Origin: Pisolithus tinctorius
Lineage: Eukaryota > Basidiomycota > Agaricomycetes > Boletales > Pisolithaceae
Reading direction: 5' to 3'
Length of the DNA stretch: 64,000 nt
Assembly: GCA_024663395.1 (NCBI GenBank)
Contig: JANFAH010000025.1
Location: 558,001-622,000 of the forward strand
Shown here: in pieces, positions 44,234 to 54,361 of the stretch
Layout: every line of letters starts with the position of its first letter
Position numbering within the stretch: position 1 is the first letter of the stretch
Notes under the pieces: model-generated
Databases searched by the model: none
Seen by the model: only the letters and a program-made list of their open reading frames with translations
What the model was told of the DNA's origin: nothing
Translations under genes and position numbers: made by a program

Positions 44234-44759
44234 TTTCAAGTTCAAGGTTGTCTGGGTTGAGACCAGACTGGAGACCAAAGCAGGCATGAAGCCAAGGGGT
44301 TGGGATCAGGAGGGGGATCAAAGATACAGGGGGATGGACTGATTGGACTTGGCGACTGAGGTTACAGCACTATTCCCTTGTGTGGGTCTCAGTCCAAGTC
44401 TGAGGCTGAGACAGGGTTATCAGGTTAACTTAGTTGATTTCAGACTGAGGGATTACAGGCCGAGTATCTATGGGTTTATATACTAGAGACAACTATAGTA
44501 CAGAGACCAGTAATGCCAGTCTCGCAAGGATTGCTAAGAAGATTGGTAAGACAAGGACTAGTAATGTATGACTAAGGTGATGGAGACCAGGACAGGGTGG
44601 ACTGGGGACAAGACTGGGCAGGACTTAACCGAAGTGACACACACTGCAAAGCAGTGCTCACCACACCAAGACATCTGGGGATAGAGGACAGGTGAGGCCA
44701 AGGCCAGACTGGATGAGTGCAAGGCCAAGTCCAGCCGGGGTCAAGACACAACTATGACA
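44234..44759 (-). repeat. 5' LTR of Gypsy-A2
   Basis: This 526-bp LTR is the exact length match of the 3' copy. The TATA is near 44475-44483 (minus strand). The sequence just inside (minus strand gtatttcagacttgctgc) should contain the primer-binding site, but no tRNA match is obvious to me. Confidence 0.92.
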
Positions 44760-44764
44760 CCTCA

Positions 44765-45454
44765 GCAGTCTTGTGGAACAGGAAATACATCTGAGACAGG
44801 GCCAGGCAAATGATGCATTGCATGAATTGTGTCTGGCCCTTGTGGACAAGGCCATGATATTTCATACAGATGTCTGGAAAGGAGGGAACTACAAAATGAC
44901 AACCTGGGCATGGGGCCAGATATCCAATGCAGAGGCAATGGTTCAGTGGCATGCTGCCATCTATCACCAGTGCTGAAAGCAACTTATTGCACTGGGGGCT
45001 GGGGAGGACATTCTTGGCAAATACCAAGAATTGAATAGGGCAGACCTGACTGTGAGTGCCGCAATTGCAGACCCAAATGCAAGAGGTCATCATGACAACA
45101 CTCTGGCCTGGTTTTGGACTGTGGACCTTCCCCAGGATTCTGCCATGAATGACAGGATGTCAGAATGTAGGCAGATCAATTGGGCTTGTGTGAAATACTG
45201 ACTGAATTATCACAGTTTATCAAGTCAACTGGCTGCATACAAAAGTGCTATGGGATTGCTGGGAAGAAGAGCTAGAGTTACTCACACTGGAGACTGGGTG
45301 GACACAGAAATTCTTCTTACACAAGGAGAAATTCTGGAGTGGCCAGCATATGGAGGCATTGGCAGTGGGCAATACTGGTTTTGCATGTTATTCAGCTAGG
45401 CAGTCCCAGATGTATTGGGATTTAGCCAGAACACTAGGATGTACTTCAAGATAG
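44765..45454 (+). pseudogene. KDZ-type transposase, C-terminal part
   Basis: This continues the frame of the 35543 end: EQEIHLRQGQANDALHELCL, ALVDKAMIFHTDVWKGGNYK, TTWAWGQISNAEAMVQWHAA, GKYQELNRADLTVSAAIADP, NARGHHDNTLAWFWTVDLPQ, and last EEELELLTLETGWTQKFFLH, CYSARQSQMYWDLART. These are the helical C-terminal motifs of KDZ transposases (REGQAxDAL, TLAWFW). Single-base frame changes occur near 44975 and after 45200. The natural stop is near 45454. Confidence 0.85.
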
Positions 45455-46680
45455 GAATTGGCAGAGTAATGTGCATATATCTCTAGATAGTATGAAACTG
45501 GGGAAATTACATATCAAGATTCTAATGAGATGTGTAATGAGGACAGCACCCTACTTATTTCTGGCTCCTGGCTGGGTAACTGAATTGACTCGGAAGTCCT
45601 CAAGCTGGTCCTGTACTTGTCCAAGCCTGTCAAAAAGGGTGAGCCATTCACTGCAGAATTCCATCACACCATGGAGCTGGCAAATCTCCTCCTCCTCCTG
45701 ATGGATCATCTTGTCACAGCTTTCAATCAACCAGCTGATGCTGTCTGATGGCATCTGGTCCATGTCACACAGCAGTGGGAGACTCTCTTTTCCTTCCTAT
45801 GGCATGGATGGATTCAATGGAATGATCAAAAAATGACCACCATGCACCTCAACCCCAACAAAGAATTCCTTGGCCTCCTGCAAAACTTCCTCCAATGACC
45901 GACAATCATACCCATCCAGATGGGTAGGGTCCCTTGTCCACCAGGTATGTGGCATAGGACTGGTGTGGATCATATGTCTCTCCTCTCCTCTTTTGACCTG
46001 CAGCACATTCAACTCCATGATGTGTGCCAGCAGGGCAGTCTCTCCCATATTTTGTACAGCCATCCACCAAAGCAGTTCATTGGCAACATATGGGACCTTC
46101 ATGATTGTCCCATATGAGTTGCAGGTAGCCAGGGCCTGCTTCAATATATGCTGTGGAAAAGTCTGTGACACAGTGAACCAGCATCCATTTTGACAAACTC
46201 ACTGTTTTCACCTGAACCTGCTGATACCAGTCATCTGGCAGTCAATCACTTGGGTTGTTGGCCTGCTGCAAAGCATATGTGAACTGTCTAAATTGGACAC
46301 CAATGTATTGGATTATCATGGAGAGGTAGGATAGATTAGCAGTCCTGACATCCATGGTGATTCAGAGTAGAGTTGGATTGGGTGAAAAATGTTATTACAT
46401 AGCAATGTGGCTGACACATGTGATGACTGCAAGATAAGAGATCATCAATAATCACATCCCAGGAGGCCAGAATAGCAAGTGGCCTATCCTGGCACAGCAG
46501 TTGTCATGAGCCAAGTGGCTGGATATCAATCTGAACAATGCTGATGATGCAACTGTAGTGTATCTATGCATTACCATCACTGCTGGACCTGTACTGGGAA
46601 AGGCTGTGTTGCATTTTCTCAATGGCTGTGGAATCATATATTTAAGGGAGAACCCAATCCATTGCCAATAGTCACCAACT
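45455..46680. other. CG-depleted stretch without a recognised gene
   Basis: Minus-strand frames 46171-45797 (MSQTFPQHILKQALATCNSY...) and 45763-45551 (MDQMPSDSISWLIESCDKMI) are protein-like in composition but unmatched to any family I know. They may be one eroded gene downstream of the KDZ transposase. Confidence 0.4.
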
Positions 46681-46745
46681 ATTTCGTGTATTTCATGTAT
46701 TTCGAGTATTTCGAGTATTTCACTAATTTCGCTAATTTCGCTAAG
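46681..46745. repeat. 9-bp minisatellite
   Basis: About seven copies of a tttcgngta-like nonamer (variants tttcatgta, tttcactaa, tttcgctaa) run in tandem. Most units keep their CG, which is unusual in this CG-poor region. Confidence 0.7.
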
Positions 46746-46917
46746 TAATATAAAACTTCTGCTTTTGTATGACAAAAACCATGTGCCACTTTTCCCGCAG
46801 TTGTCCAATACCGAGTTCTGGGGACATGCGAGATCATGGCAATGATTTCAAACTCCTGCAGAGCCATTCAAACTCCGCTAAAAATTGCGAATTGGTAGTA
46901 CTATAGAATGCTGGTAA

Positions 46918-47335
46918 TAAGTGTAGTATTATGTCCGCTTTTTTTGACTACTAGATTATCAAGTGACTGCCCTAAGTGTAGCAATTGTGTTGTGTGGTTG
47001 ACTGCCTAATAGGTGTAATGTAGTGTCCGCTTTTTTGACTATCAAGTGACTACCAAAAGTGTAGCATTGTGTTGTAGGTGTAGTGTAGTGTCCGCTTTTT
47101 TTGACTATCAAGTGACTACCAAAAGTGTGGCATTATGTTGTGTAGTTATCTGCCTAATAAGTGCAGTGTAGTGTCTGCTTTTTTAACTATTGAGTGATTG
47201 TTACCAGAAGTGTAGCATTGTGTTGTGTAGTTAACTGCCTAATAGGTGTAGTGTAGTGTCTGCTTTTGACTATCAAGTGACTACCAAAAGTGTAGCACTG
47301 TGTTGTGTGGTTACCTGCCTAATAGGTGTAGATCA
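46918..47335. repeat. Tandem repeat with tgtccgctttttt core
   Basis: Five units begin near 46933, 47025, 47089, 47171 and 47257 (64-92 bp apart). Shared words are gactatcaagtgactacc, agtgtagcattgtgttgtg and tgcctaataggtgtag. No gene is present. Confidence 0.8.
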
Positions 47336-47369
47336 GATATACCTGTCATATATTGGAGTGCCATGTGTT

Positions 47370-47703
47370 GCAGGAAAGGGATGGAGATGCCAACAATGAT
47401 GTGGTGCTGATTCCTCACATGGCTTTGGATACCAATCCAGATGACTTCCCAATACCCTTGCATCACCTGCAGTTCCCTGTTCATCTAGCCTATTCAATGA
47501 CCATTAACAAATCACAAGGCTAGACAGTCCAACATGTGGACCTTGACCTCAGGACACCTGTGTTCTCTCATGGGCAACTATATGTTGCTCTGTCCAGATG
47601 TACCCATCCAAGGAACATCAAGGTGCTGCACAGTGGCCAAGGACACCAAACAAACAAGTCTATGAGTTTAAATGTGTACTATACTATAGACATGTCTTTT
47701 TCA
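47370..47703 (+). pseudogene. Helitron-type Pif1 helicase, C-terminal remnant
   Basis: The translation reads VLIPHMALDTNPDD, then LHHLQFPVHLAYSMTINKSQ, a tag (47521-47523), [20 protein letters not shown] and [23 protein letters not shown] and LYVALSR are the last helicase motifs of Pif1-like enzymes, and [18 protein letters not shown] is typical of fungal Helitrons. The tag replaces the Gln after KSQG. Only this tail is present; no Rep domain or Helitron ends were found. Confidence 0.75.
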
Positions 47704-47798
47704 AATTGTATAAATCCTGTCTGCCATCAAATTGCTACGACTACAACTGAATGGCTTGAAGAAAGCAAATGAGATGAAGCTCTTCCTTTGAAAGCTGA

Positions 47799-47849
47799 GC
47801 TGGCATTGGTTAGTTGAGGAGCAATGCTCCTCAGCTGACCAATGCCAGC
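47799..47849. repeat. Hairpin, arms about 24 bp
   Basis: The sequence gctggcattggt...agttgaggagca is followed almost at once by its complement tgctcctcagct...accaatgccagc. It stands 30 bp after the helicase stop region and directly before a 41-bp tandem repeat. Confidence 0.75.
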
Positions 47850-48075
47850 AGAAAGGCCATTGTAGGATGAATCTGAGCTGGTGAAGCCAGCGGAATGACC
47901 ATGTAGGATAAATCTGAGCTGGCAAAGCCAGTGGAATGACTATGTAGGATGAATCTGAGCTGGCAAAGCCAGTGGAATGACCATGTAGGATGAATCTGAG
48001 CTGGCAAAGCCAGCAGAATGACTATGTAGGATGAATCCGAGCTGGCAAAGCCAGTGGAATGACCATGTAGGGGAC
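47850..48075. repeat. 41-bp tandem repeat, about 5.5 units
   Basis: Unit: ggaatgaccatgtaggatga followed by atctgagctggcaaagccagt. Units alternate ccatgtagg and ctatgtagg. It ends in gggaccctggggcc near 48080. Confidence 0.85.
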
Positions 48076-48457
48076 CCTGGGGCCGACAGGGCCCAGGGCT
48101 AGCAATAGCTAGTAGGCAATTAGTTGGAAAGGCCCCAGGCTATCATCCAATGCTTGTGGACAGTGTATAATGAAAGGTCCACATGCTGAAATATGACTGG
48201 CATGGTAGGAAGTGTAGCTAGTGCCAGACCTGTAGCAGAACATTGTATCCATGCATTACCAGGACTGCCAGACCTGTACTAGAAAAGGCTGCATCATGTT
48301 TTCTCAATGGCTGTGGAATATGAAATTAGGTTGAAAGGCCCTGGTCCATCATCTAATGCTTTGGCATGGTGTGTAAAGGAACATGAACACCATGAAATGG
48401 AACCAGTGTGGTAGGAAGTGTAGTTAGCAGCAGAGCCATAGCAGAACTCACCATCTA
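48076..48457. other. No gene recognised
   Basis: The stretch contains partial repeats of wording found near 46570 (ttaccat/cactgctggacctgtact against gcattaccaggactgccaga; gaaaaggctgc...ttttctcaatggctgtggaat), so this is a diverged duplication of about 46560-46640. Confidence 0.45.
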
Positions 48458-50690
48458 TTGCCTCTATCTTGGTACCCATACCATGCTGGAATAATATGTG
48501 GAAGCTGGAGGTACTATGCCACCATAGTGGCACCTGTTTTCGAAGGCTTGAATGGTCATTTACCAACACTGTGTAACCATGGCAGCTTCACTATGGTCCA
48601 GAAAACACTGGCATACATAGCCACAGTTCCATACTACACACTACAGCTACCAGATAACCCATCATCAACACCATGCTCACTATATCATCTTCCAATCTTA
48701 ATGGCAATAAATCACAGCACCACCCAGGATATTACACACTATATGCACTGGGAATTCTCCAGTCAAACCTTCCCAGGACCAAATGCCCCCAAACCAGATC
48801 CTCCACTCCAGATTCCAACACACAGCATTGTCGCTATGAATCAGATAGTGGCCAGCATGCATGCAGCATACAATAATAGAAGTAAGCTGATGTCCTGGCT
48901 GAATGTAAAATCAAATGTAAATTGTATTGCAGAGCAAAGCAGCATCGATCTGATCTGGCTTTCTGAGCACCTTTCAGCTATGGAATTGGGGGTTGATGAA
49001 ACCAGGGAGGCAGGCCACCTGGCAGTGCATCCATCAAGTCTGACCAGCTTTGTGGATGAACCTATGTGTCAAGTCTGGGCCTACTCCAACCAACTCCGAT
49101 GCTAGACAAGGTCTGGAGAGTGGTTTGGAAGCAAGTCCGACACAAGAAAGCAGAACTCCAACTGGCAGAGTGTTGGCAGGAACAAAGTCCACTGAGACAG
49201 AGGCAGAGTGGATTGAGGGCATTGGGTTTAGCTCATGCACTACCCCCTTGCACGATCTCAGCCCTTGTATTTCAGAGGGAGAGTACAGATGGAGAGTTGG
49301 AGATAACTCCAACAGGCAGAAGTCAGAGACAGAAGGAGTAGGAACTAAGTTGATATTCAGACTGAGGAATGGCAGAGTATGATACATGCTTTTATACTAC
49401 TATGGAGGTACAGTAACTGGAATTGGAACTGACATATGGAGACTCATAAATTTTCAAGTAAAACTTCCTAGACAACAAATGAAGGGTAGATGGAGGACAT
49501 ATGAACATGTAACATAGAACATCCAGAAAAGGAAACAGTCCAGGCACTGGACCATGCGGTGTGCACACTGCAGAGTACCTGACTGCATGCAGTCAGGGAG
49601 AAGTCTGAAGACAGTCACATGACCCCTCAGAGAACAGTCCGCTCGGACTGGTAGGGGAGCAACACAAGTCCAACAGTAGTCGGAGCAGAGATGGTTCATA
49701 ACCAACAGAAGTTGGGTGGAGTTGGTGCGGAGTGAGTGAATGATTGGAGGAAGAGGGTGTGGAGTGAGTAAGGACTTAGAGTGAATGCACGGTTATGACA
49801 CTATGGTAATCCTTGGTACCAGCAATACCATTGCATTGTGGTACCTTCCCAGTGCCATCACCAATGATTTGCAAGTCAGTTTGAACATTTCCTTTACACT
49901 CTATATTATTCAAGCATCCCTGCAGACACACATGCTTGCCACTCTGGACCCCCTTCACCACACAATGTCCAAGAGTATGACAAGTGGCTCCTGGTGGAAA
50001 AATGCTGAATATTTCAATCACACTTCACAGTCACCAGGGTGCCTGGAGTTTTCCCTGGCCAGGCACCAACAGGGGCATATTGTATGGTTATATTACCTCA
50101 GGGGTATGTCTCTCAAGTGGCATCCAGACCCTGAACTTTGCCCCATCAGTTTCCACTGACCTATGGATGGATGCCAGTCATGAATGGTCCCAGCAGTCTT
50201 ACCTCCTGGCTCCCATCCTCTCCAGTGCACTTTCAATTATGCACCCAGGCCTGTATGATGCTGGAAGGCAAGCCATGCAGTCATTGGACACATGGTTGAG
50301 TCAGCATAACCAAGATATGCAGGATGCCTTGCAGCACTGGCCATCGGTTTTTACTAATGTCTCTGTAATCTCTAACCAGACCACACCCTTTCACTGGGAC
50401 CCACACTCATGGTCTGATTGGTATGACATGCTGGTCACAGTTGGTGATTATGAAGATTGTGTATTGGATATCCCCACGCTTGGCCTTCAGTTCCTTTACA
50501 ACCCCAGCACTGTAGTTGCATTTTCCAGCTGGCTTCTTTGACATGGGGTTAGTTCTGTGGGTGGGAACCAATGTTGCTTTGCCTACTACATGAGGGACAA
50601 CATACACAATTGGATAGGGATACCCTGTGGGGATTGGATGAGAGTTCAGAATGTCTGGACTTGGTTGATGCCTGCAGGTCTGGTGGGACA
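48458..50690 (+). pseudogene. TET/JBP-like 2-oxoglutarate/Fe(II) dioxygenase pseudogene
   Basis: TET/JBP enzymes oxidise 5-methylcytosine or thymine in DNA. Frame 48458-49066 continues, after removal of a solo LTR, in 49806-50159, then shifts to 49984-50541. Catalytic core: LLAPILSSALSIMHPGLYDA, LQHWPSVFTNVSVISN, TTPFHWDPHSWSDWYDMLVT (HxD pair at 50392-50400), VGDYEDCVLDIPTLGLQFLY, then a tga (50539-50541) and HGVSSVGG with the distal His (50542), FAYYMRDNIH. The metal-binding HxD...H triad is present. The tga and the W of HWD both look like former arginine CG codons. I assign the family from remembered basidiomycete homologues; another 2OG oxygenase family is the alternative. Confidence 0.65.
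49067..49800. mobile_element. Solo LTR with 5-bp target duplication ctatg
   Basis: The 734-bp sequence starts tgtcaag and ends ttatgaca, flanked by ctatg at 49062-49066 and 49801-49805. Its ends resemble Gypsy-A LTRs, but the body differs. Excision in silico of the LTR plus one ctatg restores the dioxygenase reading frame exactly. Confidence 0.88.
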
Positions 50691-51289
50691 TTCCATATAA
50701 CCTACACTTATCCAATAAGGGGTCCATGTAAAGGTAGTTCTATAGATATTATATGCCATCCAAAGTCAAGTTATTTGCCATATACCTCTCCCAAATTTCG
50801 ACTATGGCTGGCCCGTAATTGGTGGAACACTTCAACTCCAGCCAAATCCAGTCAGATGGCACACTGGGAGATTGGCTTGCTTGTTGTGCATGAGACTGTG
50901 GCATATGTGCCAGACCGCATGGATTGGTGATCATAATACATGGGCTGACTTGAGACAGACAGGACACTGTATCATGGGCCTCCCATACACCATGAAACAC
51001 TGGAGTATTCATCCAGCCTGTCCTACAGGATCATAATATCTGGGCCCACCCCAAGGACATGGTACAATGGACTATAAGCCCTCCATAGTACATGGGCACT
51101 CCTATTTGGGCTGAGGCTGATGTGCACAGCACACTGAAATATGCTCCCACCGTTCCAAATGGAACACTGCAGGTCCAGCCCAGCCTTATTACACAGGCCA
51201 CTGATATATAAGCCCCATAGACAATAGCTTCCCAGCCCAGCAAATATATATGGGACACTATTTGTATGGCTCATGCATTCACCAGGGGA
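50691..51289. other. No gene recognised
   Basis: This follows the dioxygenase. Frame 50571-50930 and several minus-strand frames are open but lack motifs. The sequence near 51010-51290 begins to resemble the tandem repeat to the right. Confidence 0.4.
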
Positions 51290-52560
51290 TGCCAAAAGAC
51301 TAGCCCATCATCTAAACCAGTAACATTAAGCAGCCTTAACTGGGCATCCATGCCAATCAACCACCATAGGCTGGGCATCTGTCCCAGTCCCCTAGCATAA
51401 GGCCAGTATGTGTCCTGGGTTACAGTCACCAACTGGGAATTTGGCCCAGCTGACTGGACTTTTCCAGAACATATACCAGCCCAATAGAATCCCACTGGAG
51501 TGCCTTCTGAACCACTGTAAATAGCCTGAGGGGTGTCATCCATCCTGGCCAACTGGAGTTGGTTCAGAATTGATGCCAAACAACTGCCACCAGCCCTGGA
51601 CCTGTGCCAGCCCACTATATTGTGGCCAGTAGGTGTCCCAGGTTATGGTCAACAACTGGGAATTTGACCCAGCTGACTGGATTTGGCCAGAACATATACT
51701 GGCCCAATACCAGCCCACTGGAATGCCTTCTGAACCACTGTAAATAGCCTGGAGGTTGTGATCCATTCTGGCCAACTGGAGTTAGTTAGGAATTGATGCC
51801 AATCAACTGTCACCAGCCTTGGCCCCCTGCCAGTCCCCTAGATTCAGCCAGGTAGGTATCCTGGCTCACTGGCAATAACATGGGATCTGGCCCAGCTAAC
51901 TGGAAATGTCAGGAAGTCATACCAGCCCAATAGAATCCCATTAGTGTGCTTTCTGAACCACTGGAAATATCCTGGAGGCTGTGATCCATCTGGCCCACCT
52001 GGAATTAGATGAGCATCCATGCCCACACCACCACCAGCTTATCCTCTATTCCAGCATATCTGCACTATACTGGTATGGGTCCCAGCTTACTAATCCCGGC
52101 ATGAAAGCTGGCTAGATGTATATTCCAACTACCTGCCATAATCCAGGCACCTGTCACAGCCCACTTGCATAAGGCTGGTATGTGACCCAGCATACTAGAA
52201 GTGGCCATAACTCATACCAGCCCAATGGATGTACATTGGTATGCCTTCCAACCCACTGGAAATAGTGTGGTGGCTGTCATCCATACCAGCCAACTGGAAT
52301 TAGCTTGGCATCCATGCCAACTGACCATCACCACCCTGGCATCTGTGCCAGCCCACTAGCATAAGACCAGTATGTTTCCTGGCTTATTGGCATTATCCCA
52401 GCATTTGTCCCAGCTTACTGGAATTAGCCTGGCATTCATACCAACCCAATAGAATTACAGTGGAATGCCTTCTGACCCACTGGCAATTGCTGACACATGC
52501 TGGGCTCATGCCAGTGAGCCCAGACCAGGTTAGTACCAGACCTTTCCCAACTTCCCAGAA
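51290..52560. repeat. Degenerate tandem repeat, ~223-bp period
   Basis: Variants of ggccagtatgtgtcctgg occur near 51401, 51624, 51847, 52171 and 52366. Between them recur ccaactgggaatttggccca, gccttctgaaccactg and gccaactgga. Spacing is 223 bp twice, then less regular. The style resembles the array at 5.9-7.0 kb but the words differ. Confidence 0.75.
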
Positions 52561-53399
52561 TCCATGCCAGGATTATCCAGGCAAGATGTATATAGTAGTA
52601 ACCCCTCAGCCACACTGTGCAGTATGGTGACATCCAATGATCATGGCTATGCTGTGTGACATGATGACAACTCAGAGGTGGGCTTGACTTTAGCCGGTCT
52701 GTGCAGCATGGCCAATTGTCAACCTCATTTGGTCATATGATATGGTACAAAGTAGGTACATTATGTGAAGATGAGGTAGATTGGAGAGGGAGACAGATGT
52801 GGGGGAATGCTGTACTACATGTTTGCAGGACCACCTGCTGTGTTGTACAACTTGTGCAGTATGGGAGTGATTTCCCTCTGTCATTCAGTGTCAAGTTTGA
52901 TGTGTACCTCAAGCCTGACAGTTCCTTTGGATTTGGGGGTGCAAATGGCCTGGTGAATGGCCTTCACACAGGGCAGGCAGCTGATGTGTCAAAAAAGCAT
53001 AGACACTCATCTGAAGCACTTCCAATTCTTCTGCTTGTAATTCACAACAACATTCTAGATTATGGTGGCAAGTTAATGTTGTGCAGTCAGGTTGTTGTGT
53101 AGGTGTCTCGGAAGTTGTGAGAGCTGGCAAAGAAACAGCTTGTTTCCACATTTCATCATGGGAGGCACTACATCTCAATCTGCCCCTCTTCAATATATGC
53201 CAATTGTCAAATTAGTGGTCAGATACATCATTGAACAACATGTCATGAAAGAACTTCTGGCTGACATGGAGGTACCATGGGCAGCAGAGGATGGAGAGAT
53301 CTCAGACTTGGACCTGGAGCCTGGAGAGGCCACAACTATGAATCCTGTTCTTACAAAGATCAATTTATGGATGCTACATCTAACCCCTGAGCAACTCCC
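52561..53399. other. CG-depleted stretch, no gene recognised
   Basis: Plus frames 52701-53102 and 53092-53496 are open. The second runs without a stop into TRP5 copy C (acidic stretch WAAEDGEISDLDLEPGEATT), but it has no TRP5 homology before about 53400. Whether it is a fused gene piece or chance is unclear. Confidence 0.4.
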
Positions 53400-54150
53400 T
53401 GAGCTTTTGGTGATGCAAGCTGGAACAGCAGATGTCTTTGACATTGGTGTTCTATTCTCTAAACCCATCAGAGCATTCAAGAAACTAACCCTCTGAGTCT
53501 ATTCATGCCAAATCTCTCAAGGGAACACAATAGGTCATTCCTCAAAATGGAGTTAACTATGCAATGATCTTTGGAGCAATGGCCTTTCAGTTCTGTTAAT
53601 TCTAACAAGTGAGTCAAGTTTAAGACTTGATGAGGCTATTCATGCACAGTAACAGGTGGAGGTTATTATATCCCTATCCTTGCAAACTAGACATGCAGAC
53701 AGGGAACATTTAATGCTGGTGCTAACAGATTGATTGTGGAGGACCTCCTGCCTGAAGAGGCAGCTGGTTTTCACAGGAATTGCATGGAAGCTGGGTGAGT
53801 GTAGGTCACTGAATCTGGTGCTCAAAGCAAACTCATTGATGGCCTAAAGCCTTGTCCCTCATGTGGCACTGTTGATATCCCTGGGCTGGCTTCCTGTCAG
53901 CCTTCCATTAAAGGGTTGGTGGACAGCAAACTTCTTGATACCATCATTTGTATCTGAAATTCACTTTGATGCTGTCATTATAAAGAGTCACATAGTCTCC
54001 ATGTGTGGGCTGGTCCAGTTCCTTGAGAAGTCAAGGATGTTGGCAAAGATTCAATATTGACAGATTCTCCTAGCCTTTTCAATACACTGGAATCTCTCAG
54101 CTCTTACATAGACAATGGACTGATTGTCTTGACCAGCACATTTGAGAAAT
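53400..54150 (+). pseudogene. TRP5: Tryptophan synthase (TRP5-like) pseudogene, copy C, deaminated
   Basis: MQAGTADVFDIGVLFSKPI (from 53413) matches copies A and D base for base, except that their CG sites are here TG or CA. Further blocks: ATGYYIPIL-like (about 53657), DLLPEEAAGFHRNCMEAG (about 53742-53796), LPSIKGWWTANFLIPSFV (about 53898), HFDAVIIKSHIVSM (about 53957), and the C-terminal QLLHRQWTDCLD (near 54101). It shares the internal deletions of A and D, then has its own larger beta deletion. It ends convergently 0.2 kb from the NLR gene. Confidence 0.82.
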
Positions 54151-54361
54151 GGTGGAGGAAAAGTGGCTGATGACTGGTGCAAGATGTGAGTCATTGAATT
54201 TAGGGTAAAATGTGCATTTGAGGTGGTTGATGAGTGGGGTGGGTAATTACTCAGGTGATTGATACCAATACAAAGGCCAATGCAACATTCAATTGTTCAT
54301 ACTGTACTTGGTGTGTAGAATACAAAGTCAGTGACAAGGATAAAATGCATATGTATCAACA
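54151..54361. other. Convergent gap before the NLR stop codon
   Basis: Non-coding and CG-depleted. The first part (gtgagtcattgaatttaggg...aaaatgtgcat) aligns with sequence just after TRP5 copy B (about 3745-3790), so it is ancestral TRP5 3' flank. Confidence 0.5.

Larger units (their letters stand above)
35544..44759 (-). mobile_element. Gypsy-A2: full-length chromodomain Ty3/Gypsy retrotransposon inside the KDZ gene
   Basis: The element is 9216 bp with 526-bp LTRs (tgtcaag/tttcaag ... tatgaca) and a perfect 5-bp duplication. Minus-strand order: 5' LTR (44759-44234), gag, protease, RT, RNase H, integrase, X3 insertion, chromodomain, antisense accessory gene, 3' LTR (36069-35544). The two LTRs differ mostly by transitions, often TG in one against CA in the other at the same site, as expected if both came from CG. 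The integrase core and gag are open; the protease, RT and accessory gene carry stops. Confidence 0.95.

Noticed and set aside
48458..49105. Separate gene distinct from the dioxygenase
   Set aside because: After removing the solo LTR the frame continues directly into the block that precedes the catalytic core, so one gene is the simpler reading.
51031..52633. Multiple 60-114-residue frames in the 51-52.6 kb region
   Set aside because: All lie in the ~223-bp degenerate tandem repeat and repeat the same peptide wording.
53092..53496. Fusion protein joining an acidic N-terminus to TRP5 copy C
   Set aside because: The downstream TRP5 part stops within 30 codons at a lesion and the upstream part has no known homology; the open join is probably chance.
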